A stretch of DNA of 64,000 bases, from contig CAMCWF010000003.1 in assembly GCA_945882095.1 (NCBI GenBank), positions 124,001-188,000 on the forward strand, read 5' to 3'. The position numbers and the translations under genes were made by a program. The notes under the pieces are model-generated. The model was not told the DNA's origin. It searched no databases and saw only the letters and a program-made list of their open reading frames with translations. This stretch comes from Chryseobacterium gleum. GTDB lineage: Bacteria; Bacteroidota; Bacteroidia; Flavobacteriales_D; Crocinitomicaceae. Shown here in pieces: positions 16,500 to 27,296 of the stretch (positions within the stretch are counted from its first letter, which is position 1; every line of letters begins with the position of its first letter).

Positions 16500-18512
16500 A
16501 TGTCAAAACTAGACGCGAAGATTCCAGAAGGCCCGATTACAGAAAAATGGGTAAATCATAAGAACCACATGAAGTTGGTTGCGCCAAACAATCGTCCCAA
16601 ATTAGACGTAATTGTGGTCGGAACAGGTTTGGCAGGCGCTTCAGCTGCGGCTTCCCTTGCGGAAATGGGTTACAACGTAAAGGCCTTTTGCTTTCAAGAT
16701 TCACCCAGAAGGGCACACTCGATTGCAGCACAAGGAGGTATCAATGCGGCAAAGAATTACCAAAACGATGGGGATTCAGTTTACAGGTTGTTCTACGAAA
16801 CCATTAAAGGTGGAGACTACCGAGCAAGAGAAGCAAATGTATACCGTTTGGCAGAGGTCTCAGGAAACATCATTGACCAATGTGTTGCCCAAGGCGTACC
16901 CTTTGCACGTGAATACGGAGGGTTGTTAGACAATCGTTCTTTTGGAGGTACGCAGGTACAACGTACATTTTATGCCGCTGGGCAAACAGGGCAACAATTG
17001 TTGTTGGGTGCTTATTCTGCGCTTTCTCGTCAAATTGGATTGGGAAGGGTAAAAATGTACCACCGACATGAAATGTTGGACTTGGTGAAAGTAGATGGAA
17101 AAGCAAGGGGGATCATTGCAAGAAATTTGGTAACCGGGGAAATAGAACGTCACGCTGCGCACGCCGTTGTAATTGCTTCGGGTGGGTATGGAAACGTATA
17201 TTTCTTGTCTACCAATGCCATGGGAAGCAATGTTTCTGCTGCTTGGAAAGTACACAAAAGAGGAGCTTATTTTGCAAATCCTTGTTTTGTTCAAATCCAT
17301 CCCACTTGTATTCCTGTGCACGGTGCAAACCAGTCTAAGCTTACCCTTATGTCCGAATCCTTAAGAAATTCAGGAAGAATTTGGGTGCCGAAAAATGCTG
17401 AAGACGCTTTAGCCATTCGTGAAGGGCGCTTGAAACCTACACAGATTACCGAAGAAAACCGTGATTATTTCCTAGAGCGGCGTTACCCAGCATTTGGAAA
17501 CTTAGTGCCTAGAGACGTTGCTTCACGTGCAGCAAAAGAAAGATGCGACGCAGGTTTTGGAATCGAAGCAAACGACACCAATGAAGGGGTTTATTTGGAT
17601 TTTTCTACCGAGATTTTAACCAAAGGAAAACAAGCAGCCTATGCACAAGGAGACCATAATCCAAGTGATGAAAAAGCGATAGCCTTGGGAAAAAAATGGA
17701 TCGAAGGGAAATATGGCAACTTATTCCAGATGTATGAAAAAATCACAGACGAGAATCCCTATGAAATGCCAATGAAAATTTATCCTGCCGTGCATTACAC
17801 CATGGGAGGGGTTTGGGTTGATTACAATTTACAAAGCACCATTCCAGGTTGTTTTGTGGCTGGTGAAGCAAATTTCTCCGACCATGGCGCCAATCGATTG
17901 GGTGCCTCAGCATTGATGCAAGGTTTAGCAGATGGATATTTTGTACTTCCTTACACTTTGTCCAATTACTTGGCAGATGAGATTCGCACAGGAAAAATTT
18001 CAACGGATACGCCGGAGTTTGAACAAGCAGAAGCTGAAACAAAAGAAAAAATAAACTATTTCGTGAATAACAAAGGGTCAAAATCTGTTGATCATTTTCA
18101 CAAGCGATTGGGTCTCATCATGTGGAATAAAGTGGGAATGGGAAGAAACAAGGCTGGTCTTGAGGAAGCTGTGGCAGATATTGAGGCTTTAAGGAAAGAG
18201 TTTTACGAGGATGTGTTTGTTCCTGGCGAAGCAGAAGAACTGAACCAAGAATTAGACAAAGCTTTGAGGGTGGCAGATTTTCTTGAGCTAGGGCAATTGA
18301 TGGCAAAAGATGCCTTGTTGCGTGAAGAGTCTTGTGGCGGACATTTCCGTGAGGAATACCAAGATGCAGAAGGGGAAACATTGAGAGACGATGACAACTT
18401 TAAAGTAGTTTCTACTTGGGAATACAAAGGTGCAAATGCAACAGAATCTGTGCTTCACAAAGAAGAATTGAAATACGAGTATATCAAAATTGCAGCAAGA
18501 AATTATAAATAA
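16500..18512 (+). CDS. sdhA: Succinate dehydrogenase/fumarate reductase flavoprotein subunit
   Basis: [55 protein letters not shown]. Confidence 0.96.
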   Translation: MSKLDAKIPEGPITEKWVNHKNHMKLVAPNNRPKLDVIVVGTGLAGASAAASLAEMGYNVKAFCFQDSPRRAHSIAAQGGINAAKNYQNDGDSVYRLFYETIKGGDYRAREANVYRLAEVSGNIIDQCVAQGVPFAREYGGLLDNRSFGGTQVQRTFYAAGQTGQQLLLGAYSALSRQIGLGRVKMYHRHEMLDLVKVDGKARGIIARNLVTGEIERHAAHAVVIASGGYGNVYFLSTNAMGSNVSAAWKVHKRGAYFANPCFVQIHPTCIPVHGANQSKLTLMSESLRNSGRIWVPKNAEDALAIREGRLKPTQITEENRDYFLERRYPAFGNLVPRDVASRAAKERCDAGFGIEANDTNEGVYLDFSTEILTKGKQAAYAQGDHNPSDEKAIALGKKWIEGKYGNLFQMYEKITDENPYEMPMKIYPAVHYTMGGVWVDYNLQSTIPGCFVAGEANFSDHGANRLGASALMQGLADGYFVLPYTLSNYLADEIRTGKISTDTPEFEQAEAETKEKINYFVNNKGSKSVDHFHKRLGLIMWNKVGMGRNKAGLEEAVADIEALRKEFYEDVFVPGEAEELNQELDKALRVADFLELGQLMAKDALLREESCGGHFREEYQDAEGETLRDDDNFKVVSTWEYKGANATESVLHKEELKYEYIKIAARNYK

Positions 18513-18524
18513 AAAAGAGCAAGC

Positions 18525-19292
18525 ATGGCTACGAAATACATCAACATTACCTTAAAAATCTGGAGACAGAAAAACGGATTGTCTAAAGGGGCACTTGTGA
18601 CCTATAAACTCGATAAGGTATCTACAGACAGCTCCTTTTTGGAAATGTTAGACCAGCTAAATGAACAATTGGTCAATGAAAACGACGCTCCAATTGCATT
18701 CGACCATGATTGTCGAGAAGGAATTTGTGGGATGTGTTCGTTATACATCAATGGGCGTGCACACGGTCCTGATACAGGAACAACGACCTGCCAATTGCAT
18801 ATGCGCAAATTTAATGACGGTGACACAATTTACGTTGAGCCATGGAGATCGAAAGCGTTTCCAATCCTAAAAGACTTGGTTGTAGACCGATCTGCTTTTG
18901 ATAGAATCCAACAGGCGGGAGGATTTGTTTCTGTAAACACCTCTGGAAAAACAATGGATGCCAATGGACTTCCAGTGCCTAAAGCGGATGCTGACAAAGC
19001 GTTTGAAGCGGCAGCTTGTATCGGTTGTGGTGCATGTGTAGCGGCTTGTAAGAACAGCTCTGCCATGCTCTTTGTGGGCGCAAAAGTATCTCAATATGCA
19101 CTTTTACCCCAAGGGAAGGTAGAAAGACGCGACAGGGTGTTAAACATGGTTCGTCAAATGGATGAAGAAGGTTTCGGAAATTGTACAAATACGGGCGCAT
19201 GTGAGGTTGAGTGTCCTAAAGGAATCTCCATAGAAAACATAGCTAGAATGAACAGAGAATTTGTTTTTGCAGCAGCTTCATCTGAGAAATAA
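18525..19292 (+). CDS. sdhB: Succinate dehydrogenase/fumarate reductase iron-sulfur subunit
   Basis: [43 protein letters not shown] clusters. Confidence 0.96.
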   Translation: MATKYINITLKIWRQKNGLSKGALVTYKLDKVSTDSSFLEMLDQLNEQLVNENDAPIAFDHDCREGICGMCSLYINGRAHGPDTGTTTCQLHMRKFNDGDTIYVEPWRSKAFPILKDLVVDRSAFDRIQQAGGFVSVNTSGKTMDANGLPVPKADADKAFEAAACIGCGACVAACKNSSAMLFVGAKVSQYALLPQGKVERRDRVLNMVRQMDEEGFGNCTNTGACEVECPKGISIENIARMNREFVFAAASSEK

Positions 19293-19308
19293 GGAAACCA
19301 GAGGTCAA

Positions 19309-19341
19309 AAAAAAGGCGAAGTAAACACTTCGCCTTTTTTT
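19309..19341. terminator. Intrinsic, likely bidirectional terminator between sdhB and the convergent small gene
   Basis: aaaaaaggcgaagt-aaac-acttcgcctttttt: 8-bp GC-containing stem extended by an A/U stem, U-tract in both directions. Confidence 0.9.
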
Positions 19342-19354
19342 ATGTCTAAAAATA

Positions 19355-19585
19355 TTATTTTAGCTTTTTGTTTTCTTCTTTATACCAGCCAACATTTTCT
19401 TCGGCCTTAAAAGAAACATTAGCTTTCTTGTTTAATTTGTGTTGTGTGTTCATCCAATAACCGAATCCAAAAAACCCTAACAGGATCAAGAAATTATTAA
19501 AAAGATTTTGTACTTGGTCATAGAACTGAAAAGACCATTGAAACATGTCTCCTACACTATAAATAAAATCATTCCACATATGCAT
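19355..19585 (-). CDS. Small single-TM protein of unknown function
   Basis: ORF 19355..19618; start MHMWNDFIYSVGDMFQ likely at 19585; one hydrophobic segment NNFLILLGFFGFGYWMN and a charged tail. Confidence 0.6.
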   Translation of the reverse strand: MHMWNDFIYSVGDMFQWSFQFYDQVQNLFNNFLILLGFFGFGYWMNTQHKLNKKANVSFKAEENVGWYKEENKKLK

Positions 19586-19624
19586 TGAATTTGATTGCAA
19601 AGTAATAAAAAAAATCAATAGGAA

Positions 19625-20344
19625 TTAAATTTCTCCGATTAATTCCAGGGTTTGTTTAGACGCCAACTGTTCTGCTTGTTTCTTTGCTCCGGCTTTTCCT
19701 ATGCCAAATTCTCGGTTGTTGATATGTACTGCGATGGTATATTCCCATGCCCCATGGATGTGTGATTCATTCTCAACAAGGAAATCTATTTTCAAACGTT
19801 TTTTCTGGCACCATATGATTAATTTGGATTTAAAATCCATTTCCTCTTCCAGGAGTTTGTTTAGGTCAACAAACTTTCTAAACACATGGTTTTGGAGTGA
19901 TTTTTTTGCTTTGTCAAATCCCCCATCTAAAAAAATGGCCCCAATGATGGCTTCAAATGCATTCCCTTCAATGGATGATAAATTTAAATTTCTGGATGTG
20001 TTGTAATGCAAATGGGTTCGAATCTGCATTCTTTCGCCTATTTCCGATAGGGACTTTCTATTGACAACTTTAGACTTTAACTTGGTCAAGTAGCCTTCGT
20101 CATTCCCTGGATATTTTTGGTATAACAATTCAGCAACCACCGCATCAAGGATGGCATCCCCTAAAAACTCTAAGCGCTCATTTGAGTTTGGGTCGTCATT
20201 CGAAACAATCGAACGGTGTGACAATGCTTTGCGAAAAAGGGACAAGTCGTTTGGCCTGTAACCAAAACGATGTATCATAAATTTGATAAGGGTGAGTTCC
20301 TCGGCGGATTTTTTCGATGGAAAAAGTCGAAAGTCGATGGCCAA
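19625..20344 (-). CDS. rnc: Ribonuclease III
   Basis: NERLEFLGDAILDAVVAELLY signature plus dsRBD. Confidence 0.95.
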   Translation of the reverse strand: MAIDFRLFPSKKSAEELTLIKFMIHRFGYRPNDLSLFRKALSHRSIVSNDDPNSNERLEFLGDAILDAVVAELLYQKYPGNDEGYLTKLKSKVVNRKSLSEIGERMQIRTHLHYNTSRNLNLSSIEGNAFEAIIGAIFLDGGFDKAKKSLQNHVFRKFVDLNKLLEEEMDFKSKLIIWCQKKRLKIDFLVENESHIHGAWEYTIAVHINNREFGIGKAGAKKQAEQLASKQTLELIGEI

Positions 20345-21598
20345 TTAAGAAATGAATTTTTTTACAATTACACTTGTGTTATGACCTCCAAAGCCAAAGG
20401 TGTTTGACAGGGCAACCTTAACCACTTTTTTCTGTGCCTTGTTAAAGGTAAAGTTTAGTTTTGGGTCGATTTCTGGGTCGGCTGTCGTATGGTTAATGGT
20501 TGGCGGAATCAAGTCGTGTTTTACGGACAACACGCAAGCAATGGCCTCAATGGCTCCAGCAGCGCCAAGTAAATGGCCCGTCATTGACTTTGTTGAGCTA
20601 ATGTTTAAGTTGTAGGCGTGTTCCCCAAATACAGCCTGAATTGCTTTTACTTCAGCGATGTCTCCAAGTGGAGTCGAGGTACCATGAACATTTATGTAGT
20701 CTACGTCTTCTGGTTTTAAGTATGCGTCTTCCAGTGCAGCCAGCATGGTGTTTCGAGCGCCAATGCCTTCTGGGTGTGGGGCGGTCATGTGATAAGCATC
20801 TCCTGACATTCCTCCGCCAACCACTTCGGCATAAATCTTCGCGCCTCTTCGCATTGCGTGTTCATATTCTTCAAGAATCAATGCGCCAGCACCTTCTCCC
20901 AAAACAAACCCATCGCGTTCAGCGTCAAAAGGACGTGAAGCTGTTTCTGGACTGTCATTTCGGGTTGAGAGTGCTTTTAATGCGTTGAACCCGCCCATCC
21001 CCATTTCGTTTACGGCAGCCTCAGACCCACCGGTTACAATGGCATCAGCTTTTCCTAAGCGAATAAGGTTAAAGGCGTCAATAATGGCGTTGTTTGCCGA
21101 GGCACATGCAGATACGGTAACGTAATTAGGGCCGCGCAAACCGTATTTGATAGAGATTTGACCAGCAGCCATGTCGGCAATCATTTTTGGAATGAAGAAC
21201 GGATTAAAACGAGGAACACCATCGCCTAAGAAATAGGCTTTGGACTCTTCTTGAAAAGTTTTTAGCCCACCAACACCTGACCCCCAAATCACGCCAATGC
21301 GGTCAACGTTTGGGTTTGAATCAAGGATTTTACAATCATCCATCGCTTCCTTAACAGAAACCAAAGCATATTGCGTGAATTGATCTAACTTTCTGGCTTC
21401 TTTTTTATCCATGAATTGCTCAACGTCAAATCCTTTGATTTCACAAGCGAATTTGGTTTTGAAGAGCGAAGCGTCAAACTGTTGAATGGGAGCGGCACCG
21501 CTTTTTCCTTCCAATAGGCTGTTCCAATATTCAGAAACAGTATTCCCAATCGGAGTGAGCGCACCTAAGCCAGTAACAACTACTCGTTTTAATTGCAT
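20345..21598 (-). CDS. fabF: Beta-ketoacyl-ACP synthase II
   Basis: VSACASANNAI, INVHGTSTPLGDIAE, KSMTGHLLGAAGAIEA, NTFGFGGHN. Confidence 0.97.
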   Translation of the reverse strand: MQLKRVVVTGLGALTPIGNTVSEYWNSLLEGKSGAAPIQQFDASLFKTKFACEIKGFDVEQFMDKKEARKLDQFTQYALVSVKEAMDDCKILDSNPNVDRIGVIWGSGVGGLKTFQEESKAYFLGDGVPRFNPFFIPKMIADMAAGQISIKYGLRGPNYVTVSACASANNAIIDAFNLIRLGKADAIVTGGSEAAVNEMGMGGFNALKALSTRNDSPETASRPFDAERDGFVLGEGAGALILEEYEHAMRRGAKIYAEVVGGGMSGDAYHMTAPHPEGIGARNTMLAALEDAYLKPEDVDYINVHGTSTPLGDIAEVKAIQAVFGEHAYNLNISSTKSMTGHLLGAAGAIEAIACVLSVKHDLIPPTINHTTADPEIDPKLNFTFNKAQKKVVKVALSNTFGFGGHNTSVIVKKFIS

Positions 21599-21633
21599 GG
21601 GAAGATTACTTGGTAAATAAGTTACAAATTAGA

Positions 21634-21870
21634 CTACTTCGGGTTGCTTTCAATGTAAGAAACAGCGTCTCCTACCGTTTGAATGCCTTCCGCTTGATCG
21701 TCTGGAATGGAAATTCCAAATTGTTTTTCAAATTCCATAATCAACTCTACAGTATCCAATGAATCAGCACCTAAATCATTGGTAAAACTCGCTTCGTTGG
21801 TTACTTCTGATTCTTCAACATTTAATTTATCTACAATAATTGCGATAACCTTACTTCTGATATCAGACAT
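21634..21870 (-). CDS. acpP: Acyl carrier protein
   Basis: [27 protein letters not shown]; start MSDIRSKV at 21870. Confidence 0.97.
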   Translation of the reverse strand: MSDIRSKVIAIIVDKLNVEESEVTNEASFTNDLGADSLDTVELIMEFEKQFGISIPDDQAEGIQTVGDAVSYIESNPK

Positions 21871-22002
21871 CTTTCTAAATTTTAATGGTTTTAAGCTTGC
21901 AAAGAAAGAAACAAACATTCAAAAATCAAAATAAATCGAAATTATTTATCAACGATGGATGAACAATCACCACAATTAAAACCTGAATGGTACTTTTGCG
22001 TC

Positions 22003-22587
22003 GTGAACAAAGCAATTAAAATAGCCATTTTGATTTCCGGGCAGGGTTCAAATGCGCGTAACATCATCGAAAGGTTTGAAAATCAATCGGATAACGAAAT
22101 TGTAAGGGTGTTGAGTACCCGTGAAAATCCCGATATGGCATTGTTTTGTGCAAAAAGGAACATTGCTTTTGAATCCTTTGATTCTTATGATGAAACAAAG
22201 TGTTTAAAGGTTTTACAACAAGACCAAGTTGATATGGTGGTACTTGCTGGGTTTTTAAAGAAAATCGGCCCTGCGATGTTACAAGCGTTCCCCCATAAAA
22301 TCATCAATGTCCACCCTTCTTTGTTGCCAAAATTTGGGGGCAAAGGAATGTATGGAGCACGTGTTCACAAAGCGGTTTTTGATCACAAAGAAAGCAAGTC
22401 GGGGATAACCATTCATTTGGTGAATGAGAACTATGACGAAGGGGAGCAGATCGCTCAGTTTGAATGTTATATTGATCCTTCGGATACCGCAAAAGAAATA
22501 GAATCGAAAGTCAGAAAATTAGAGGCAGAACATTTTCCAGAGACGGTTTTCCAATTTGCACTCCAACTAAGTCAATGCGTTTTGTAA
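22003..22587 (+). CDS. purN: Phosphoribosylglycinamide formyltransferase
   Basis: IAILISGQGSNARNI, NVHPSLLPKFGGKGMYG; GTG start at 22003 preferred over ORF start 21955. Confidence 0.92.
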   Translation: MNKAIKIAILISGQGSNARNIIERFENQSDNEIVRVLSTRENPDMALFCAKRNIAFESFDSYDETKCLKVLQQDQVDMVVLAGFLKKIGPAMLQAFPHKIINVHPSLLPKFGGKGMYGARVHKAVFDHKESKSGITIHLVNENYDEGEQIAQFECYIDPSDTAKEIESKVRKLEAEHFPETVFQFALQLSQCVL

Positions 22588-23841
22588 ATGTTGTCCAAAC
22601 CAATAACAGTCCTCAAAGCTATTATACAATGGAGCGGGTGCCACTCGAATAACGTTTGGTGCGCGCCAGTCAGCAGTCACCCCGAATGCCGTTAATTTAT
22701 CAAACAACGCTCGTCCTTGTCCTTGTGTTTTGATTGAAAGCTGTGACCCTCTTTTCTCGGATAACTTAGGCGTAATCAAGTCCATTTTAACCTGCGCAGC
22801 ATTGTGATTCGAAATGGATTCAATCACAAATTCTAAGTAAGCGGTCAGCAGGTCGCGTTTTTTCCCAATTTTCTCCATCCCGGCCGCTTCAAATATTTCC
22901 AGTGATGCCAAATGTGCGGCCATGCCAAGAATGGGCGCGTTGCTTAGTTGCCAACCTTCTGCGCCTTCAATGGGTTCAAAGCCCGGCTCCATCTCAAACC
23001 TTTTGGATTTATCATGTCCCCACCAACCAGCAAGACGTGGCAAGTTTTTGTTGTGGGCATGTCTTTCGTGTACGAAAAAACCAGAAACCCCTCCAGGAGA
23101 AGAGTTTAGGTATTTGTAGCCACACCAGGCGGCAAAATCCGGACCCCATTCGTGTAAGGAAAGGTTGACGTTTCCAGCGGCATGTGCCAAATCAAAACCT
23201 ACGAAAGCACCGGCTGCGTGCCCTCTTTTGGTGATTTCCTCCAAATCAAAATATTGTCCGGTAAAGTAATTTACCCCGCCCCAAAGGATTAAAGACAAGG
23301 TGTCCCCTAGGTCTTCAATGGTATTATAAATGTCCTCTTCACGGATTAAGTCCTCTCCTTCGCGGGGTGTCACCCAAACCAAATGATCAGCCGGTAAGCC
23401 GTGGAATCGCACTTGAGATTCTAAGGCGTATTGATCACTTGGAAAAGCTTTGGCTTCACATAAAATCTTTGTTCGAGTCCCCTTGGGTTGATAGAACGAG
23501 GCCATCAACAAATGAAGGTTGGTGGTTAAACTATGGGTTGTGCAAACTTCGATTGGCAAGGCACCAACAACGGATGCGACTTTCTGGGTTAACAATTCAT
23601 GGTACCCAAACCAAGGGCGTTTTCCATGAAAATGACCCTCTACGCCAAAATCTTTCCAAGCGGACAGTTCTTCTAGAATATAATCTTGTGCCTTTTTAGG
23701 TTGAAGCCCCAATGAGTTTCCACAAAAATACACAGGGTTTTCCTTACCAAATGTGGGATAAAAAAAGGAGTCCCTTAGCGGGGACAATTCATCTTGTTTG
23801 TCTAGCGATTGTGCAAATTCAAGGCTGTTTTCAAAGTTCAT
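22567..23841 (-). CDS. kynU: Kynureninase
   Basis: FCGNSLGLQPK, GFDLAHAAGNVNLSLHEWGPDFAAWCGYKYLNSSPGG; start MNFENSLEF at 23841. Confidence 0.95.
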   Translation of the reverse strand: MNFENSLEFAQSLDKQDELSPLRDSFFYPTFGKENPVYFCGNSLGLQPKKAQDYILEELSAWKDFGVEGHFHGKRPWFGYHELLTQKVASVVGALPIEVCTTHSLTTNLHLLMASFYQPKGTRTKILCEAKAFPSDQYALESQVRFHGLPADHLVWVTPREGEDLIREEDIYNTIEDLGDTLSLILWGGVNYFTGQYFDLEEITKRGHAAGAFVGFDLAHAAGNVNLSLHEWGPDFAAWCGYKYLNSSPGGVSGFFVHERHAHNKNLPRLAGWWGHDKSKRFEMEPGFEPIEGAEGWQLSNAPILGMAAHLASLEIFEAAGMEKIGKKRDLLTAYLEFVIESISNHNAAQVKMDLITPKLSEKRGSQLSIKTQGQGRALFDKLTAFGVTADWRAPNVIRVAPAPLYNSFEDCYWFGQHLQNALT

Positions 23842-23856
23842 CCAATTCGATTTACG

Positions 23857-23864
23857 TATTTTTG
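23857..23864 (+). promoter_or_regulatory. -7 element of hemL
   Basis: TATTTTTG, 19 nt before ATG. Confidence 0.45.
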
Positions 23865-23868
23865 CAAA

Positions 23869-23876
23869 CAAATATA
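23869..23876 (-). promoter_or_regulatory. -7 element of kynU
   Basis: Minus strand TATATTTG in the 42-bp divergent gap. Confidence 0.45.
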
Positions 23877-23883
23877 ACCAACA

Positions 23884-25185
23884 ATGGCGCAACTGAACAG
23901 AACCGAGTCAAAACGATTGTTTGAATCAGCAAACACTTTGTTTCCCGGGGGAGTCAATTCACCCGTACGGGCTTTTAAAAGTGTAGGAGGAACGCCTCTT
24001 TTTATTGACAAAGGCAAAGGGTCCCACATATGGGATGTAGATGGGAATAAATTCCTAGATTTTTGCAACAGTTGGGGGCCTTTGATTCATGGCCATGCGA
24101 ATGAATATGTTGAAAGTAAGGTAATAGAATCCTTGAAAAAGGGGGCGAGTTTTGGTGCGCCAACGGAGAAGGAAAATCGCTTGGCCACCCTCATTAAAAC
24201 ACACATTCCATTTATTGAAAAAATGCGGTTTGTAAGTTCCGGAACCGAGGCGGTAATGTCTGCGCTTCGTTTGGCAAGGGGGTATACGAACAAATCAAAA
24301 ATATTGAAATTTGAGGGCTGTTACCATGGGCACGTGGATGCTTTGTTGGTAAAAGCGGGAAGTGGAATGGCCACACTTGGGACCTCCTCCAGTGCAGGTG
24401 TTCCAGATGCTTTCGCCAATGAAACGTTGGTCCTCCCCCTAAATGATGCAGAAAAATTGCACCGTACTTTTGAAAACCATGCCCATGAAATGGCAGCCGT
24501 GATTATTGAGCCTGTTCCGGCTAATAACGGTTTGCTTTTACAAGATTTAAGCTTTTTGATGCAACTTCGGGCACTTTGTACAGAACACAAGGTACTGCTT
24601 ATCTTTGATGAGGTTATCTCAGGTTTTCGTGTTGCTTTTGGAGGCGCGAGTGAGGTTTACAAAATAACACCAGACATTGTCACCTACGGGAAAATAATCG
24701 GCGGAGGATTGCCCGTTGGAGCCTATGCTTCTTCGAATGAAATCATGTCTATGGTCGCCCCTGAAGGCCCGGTTTATCAAGCAGGCACCTTATCAGGTAA
24801 CCCCGTGGCCATGGCAGCTGGCATTGCCCAGTTGGAGTTGTGTTTGACTGAAGGGTTTTATCCAAGGATGGAAGTGAAAACAAGTCAATTTGTACAACGA
24901 ATCAACGCTTTTGCCAAAATAAAGAACTATCCTTTTGAACTTGCATTCATAGGGTCTATTTTTTGGTTGTCTTTTAATGGGCGTAAATCGGTTCATCGGT
25001 CGGATGAGATCAATTCCGACATGACAAAGTTCAATGAAATGCATGCGTTTTTGTTGGAAAACGGCGTTTACATTGGCCCAAGCGGATATGAGGTGGGTTT
25101 TGTTTCTTCTGCCCACACGGTGGAAGAGTTGGCTTATGCAGCCGATTGTTTTTGCCGGGGATTAGACGTGTTGTATGGCGAATGA
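23884..25185 (+). CDS. hemL: Glutamate-1-semialdehyde 2,1-aminomutase
   Basis: LFPGGVNSPVRAFKSVGG, LIFDEVISGFR, YGKIIGGGLPVGAY. Confidence 0.96.
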   Translation: MAQLNRTESKRLFESANTLFPGGVNSPVRAFKSVGGTPLFIDKGKGSHIWDVDGNKFLDFCNSWGPLIHGHANEYVESKVIESLKKGASFGAPTEKENRLATLIKTHIPFIEKMRFVSSGTEAVMSALRLARGYTNKSKILKFEGCYHGHVDALLVKAGSGMATLGTSSSAGVPDAFANETLVLPLNDAEKLHRTFENHAHEMAAVIIEPVPANNGLLLQDLSFLMQLRALCTEHKVLLIFDEVISGFRVAFGGASEVYKITPDIVTYGKIIGGGLPVGAYASSNEIMSMVAPEGPVYQAGTLSGNPVAMAAGIAQLELCLTEGFYPRMEVKTSQFVQRINAFAKIKNYPFELAFIGSIFWLSFNGRKSVHRSDEINSDMTKFNEMHAFLLENGVYIGPSGYEVGFVSSAHTVEELAYAADCFCRGLDVLYGE

Positions 25186-25186
25186 A

Positions 25187-26194
25187 ATGAAAACAGTGGT
25201 ATTGGGAGGGACAGGGCTTTTGGGGAGCCACCTATTGTTTGATTTAACAAAAACACAAAAGGTTGTTGCCACTTTTCGGAATGAAAAAAAGACCCAGCTG
25301 GTTTTGGCGGTTTTTAAACACTATGACTTCGAAAATGCGGAAACCCAATTTCGAAAAATTGAATGGGTGCAAGCCGACGTGCTTGACATTGAATCGCTTA
25401 GAGAGGTTCTCCATAATGCCACCCAAGTTTACCACTGCTCTGCTTTGGTTTCCTTTCATAGAATTGACTTTTATAAGTGCATAGCCATAAACCGAGGGGG
25501 CACTGAAAACGTCGTAAACGTTTGCCTTGAAATCCCATCCGTTAAGTTGTGTTATGTAAGTTCTACTGCGGCGATTGGACAGAATAAATCTGGAAAAACA
25601 ACGGAAAAAGATGTTTGGAAAGCCGGAAACCTAAACAGTGGGTATTCTGTATCAAAATTCGGTGCTGAAAAAGAAGTTTGGAGAGGCATCGAAGAAGGGT
25701 TGAATGCGGTAATCATCAATCCCTGTGTGATCTTGGGCGCGGGAGATTGGGACCAAGGGTCTTTAAGTATTTTTAAGACGGCGCAAAAGGGCCTTCGGTT
25801 TTACCCCAGCGGATCCAATGCCACGGTGGACGCCAGAGATGTATCTAAATCCATGGTGTTTTTGATGAATTCAAACCTAAGGTCAAAACGATTTTTGTGC
25901 ACAGGGGAGAACGCTTCTTTTAAGGTGCTTTTTTCAAAACTTAGCCTTGCCATGGGGAAAACCCCACCGAAGCTTAAATCTCCGAGGCAATTGGCGCTAT
26001 GGGTTGGTTATTTATTGGAAACATTCAATTTAATGCGCGGAAACAGGGAAGGACTCACCATTGAAACAGCCCAAAGCGCATATAAAAACATTTCTTATGA
26101 CTCGAGTGTTTTAAAGGCATTGTTGAATTTTGAATTTTATTCCCTTGATGAAACGATTCGAAATGGTTTGTCAGGAAGACTAAAGGAATGGTAA
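25187..26194 (+). CDS. NAD-dependent epimerase/dehydratase (extended SDR)
   Basis: VVLGGTGLLGSHLL, YVSSTAAIG, SGYSVSKFGAE. Confidence 0.85.
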   Translation: MKTVVLGGTGLLGSHLLFDLTKTQKVVATFRNEKKTQLVLAVFKHYDFENAETQFRKIEWVQADVLDIESLREVLHNATQVYHCSALVSFHRIDFYKCIAINRGGTENVVNVCLEIPSVKLCYVSSTAAIGQNKSGKTTEKDVWKAGNLNSGYSVSKFGAEKEVWRGIEEGLNAVIINPCVILGAGDWDQGSLSIFKTAQKGLRFYPSGSNATVDARDVSKSMVFLMNSNLRSKRFLCTGENASFKVLFSKLSLAMGKTPPKLKSPRQLALWVGYLLETFNLMRGNREGLTIETAQSAYKNISYDSSVLKALLNFEFYSLDETIRNGLSGRLKEW

Positions 26195-26814
26195 ATCAAA
26201 TGAAAAAACATTGGGAAATTTGGGTGTTGGGACTGCTTTACTTCGTAGGCACCGCGTCCATGTTATTTCCTGAACTCAAAACCCTAATCCTACCTTTCGC
26301 TGCATTGAACCTTGCGCTTTCGTTCGGATTGTTACTGCATACATACCGATGGGATGGAAAGATTCTGATTCTTTCATTTATGCTTTTTGCCGTGGGGATG
26401 ACCGCTGAATGGATTGGCGTTCATACAGGTTATTTGTTTGGGGATTATGTCTATGGGGCTAATTTAGGTCCCAAGCTGTTTGAGGTCCCTCTTATCATCG
26501 GGGTCAATTGGGCAATGCTTGCATGGCTTGCGTTTGATTTGGCAAAAAGACTTGCGAAGAACAAAGCCGCTCAAGTTTTTATTGGGGCAGCAACCATGAC
26601 CTTGATAGACGTTTTAATGGAGCCCGTTGCAGCAGCAAATGATTTTTGGGCTTTCAAAAACCTAGAGGTGCCATTATTTAATTATTTGTGTTGGTTTTTA
26701 CTTTCGATTTTTATACAATTGTACTTGGTTTGGCAAGTTAAACTTGAAAAGAACAAAACAGCTTTGTGGCTGTTAAGATTTATTTGTTTTTATTTTTTAA
26801 TTCAAATCTTGTAG
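26188..26814 (+). CDS. Carotenoid biosynthesis protein (CruF-like/DUF422)
   Basis: Polytopic; TAEWIGVHTGYLFGDYVYGANLGPKLFEVPLIIGVNWAMLAW; TLIDVLMEPVA. Confidence 0.8.
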   Translation: MVNQMKKHWEIWVLGLLYFVGTASMLFPELKTLILPFAALNLALSFGLLLHTYRWDGKILILSFMLFAVGMTAEWIGVHTGYLFGDYVYGANLGPKLFEVPLIIGVNWAMLAWLAFDLAKRLAKNKAAQVFIGAATMTLIDVLMEPVAAANDFWAFKNLEVPLFNYLCWFLLSIFIQLYLVWQVKLEKNKTALWLLRFICFYFLIQIL

Positions 26815-26816
26815 AT

Positions 26817-27296
26817 ATGTTTTGGTGGGGTCCCCTTGTTTTATTTGCAACTTTTTTAGGAATGGAATTTATGGCGTGGTTTACACATAAATTTATTATG
26901 CACGGCATGATGTGGTATTTTCATAAAGACCACCATCAAGTTGAGGAGGGAGTGTTTGAAAAAAATGATGTTTTCTTTCTGATTTATGCCATTCCTTCTT
27001 GGTTGGGTATCATGCTGGGTTTTATGTATCAGTTTTATTTTTCCATTTGGGTCGGTTTTGGGATTGCACTCTATGGACTTGCCTATTTTTTAATCCATGA
27101 TGTCTACATTCACCGAAGGTTTAAATTTTTCCGCGACATCAATCACCCGTATTTTTATGCCATTCGAAAAGCACACAAAGTGCACCATAAGAACCTGTAT
27201 AAAGCGCAAGGAAGTAGTTTTGGAATGTTGATGGTTTCCCCAAAATTTTATGCCGAAGCGAAAAAAGCCTATAGGTCACAAAGCCCTGTGAAATGA
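26817..27296 (+). CDS. crtZ: Beta-carotene hydroxylase (fatty acid hydroxylase superfamily)
   Basis: His boxes HKFIMHG, HKDHH, HDVYIHRR, HKVHHK; start at 26817. Confidence 0.9.
   Translation: MFWWGPLVLFATFLGMEFMAWFTHKFIMHGMMWYFHKDHHQVEEGVFEKNDVFFLIYAIPSWLGIMLGFMYQFYFSIWVGFGIALYGLAYFLIHDVYIHRRFKFFRDINHPYFYAIRKAHKVHHKNLYKAQGSSFGMLMVSPKFYAEAKKAYRSQSPVK

Noticed and set aside
21707-21934. 75-aa ORF antisense to acpP
   Set aside because: Antisense to a clear acyl carrier protein; no independent evidence
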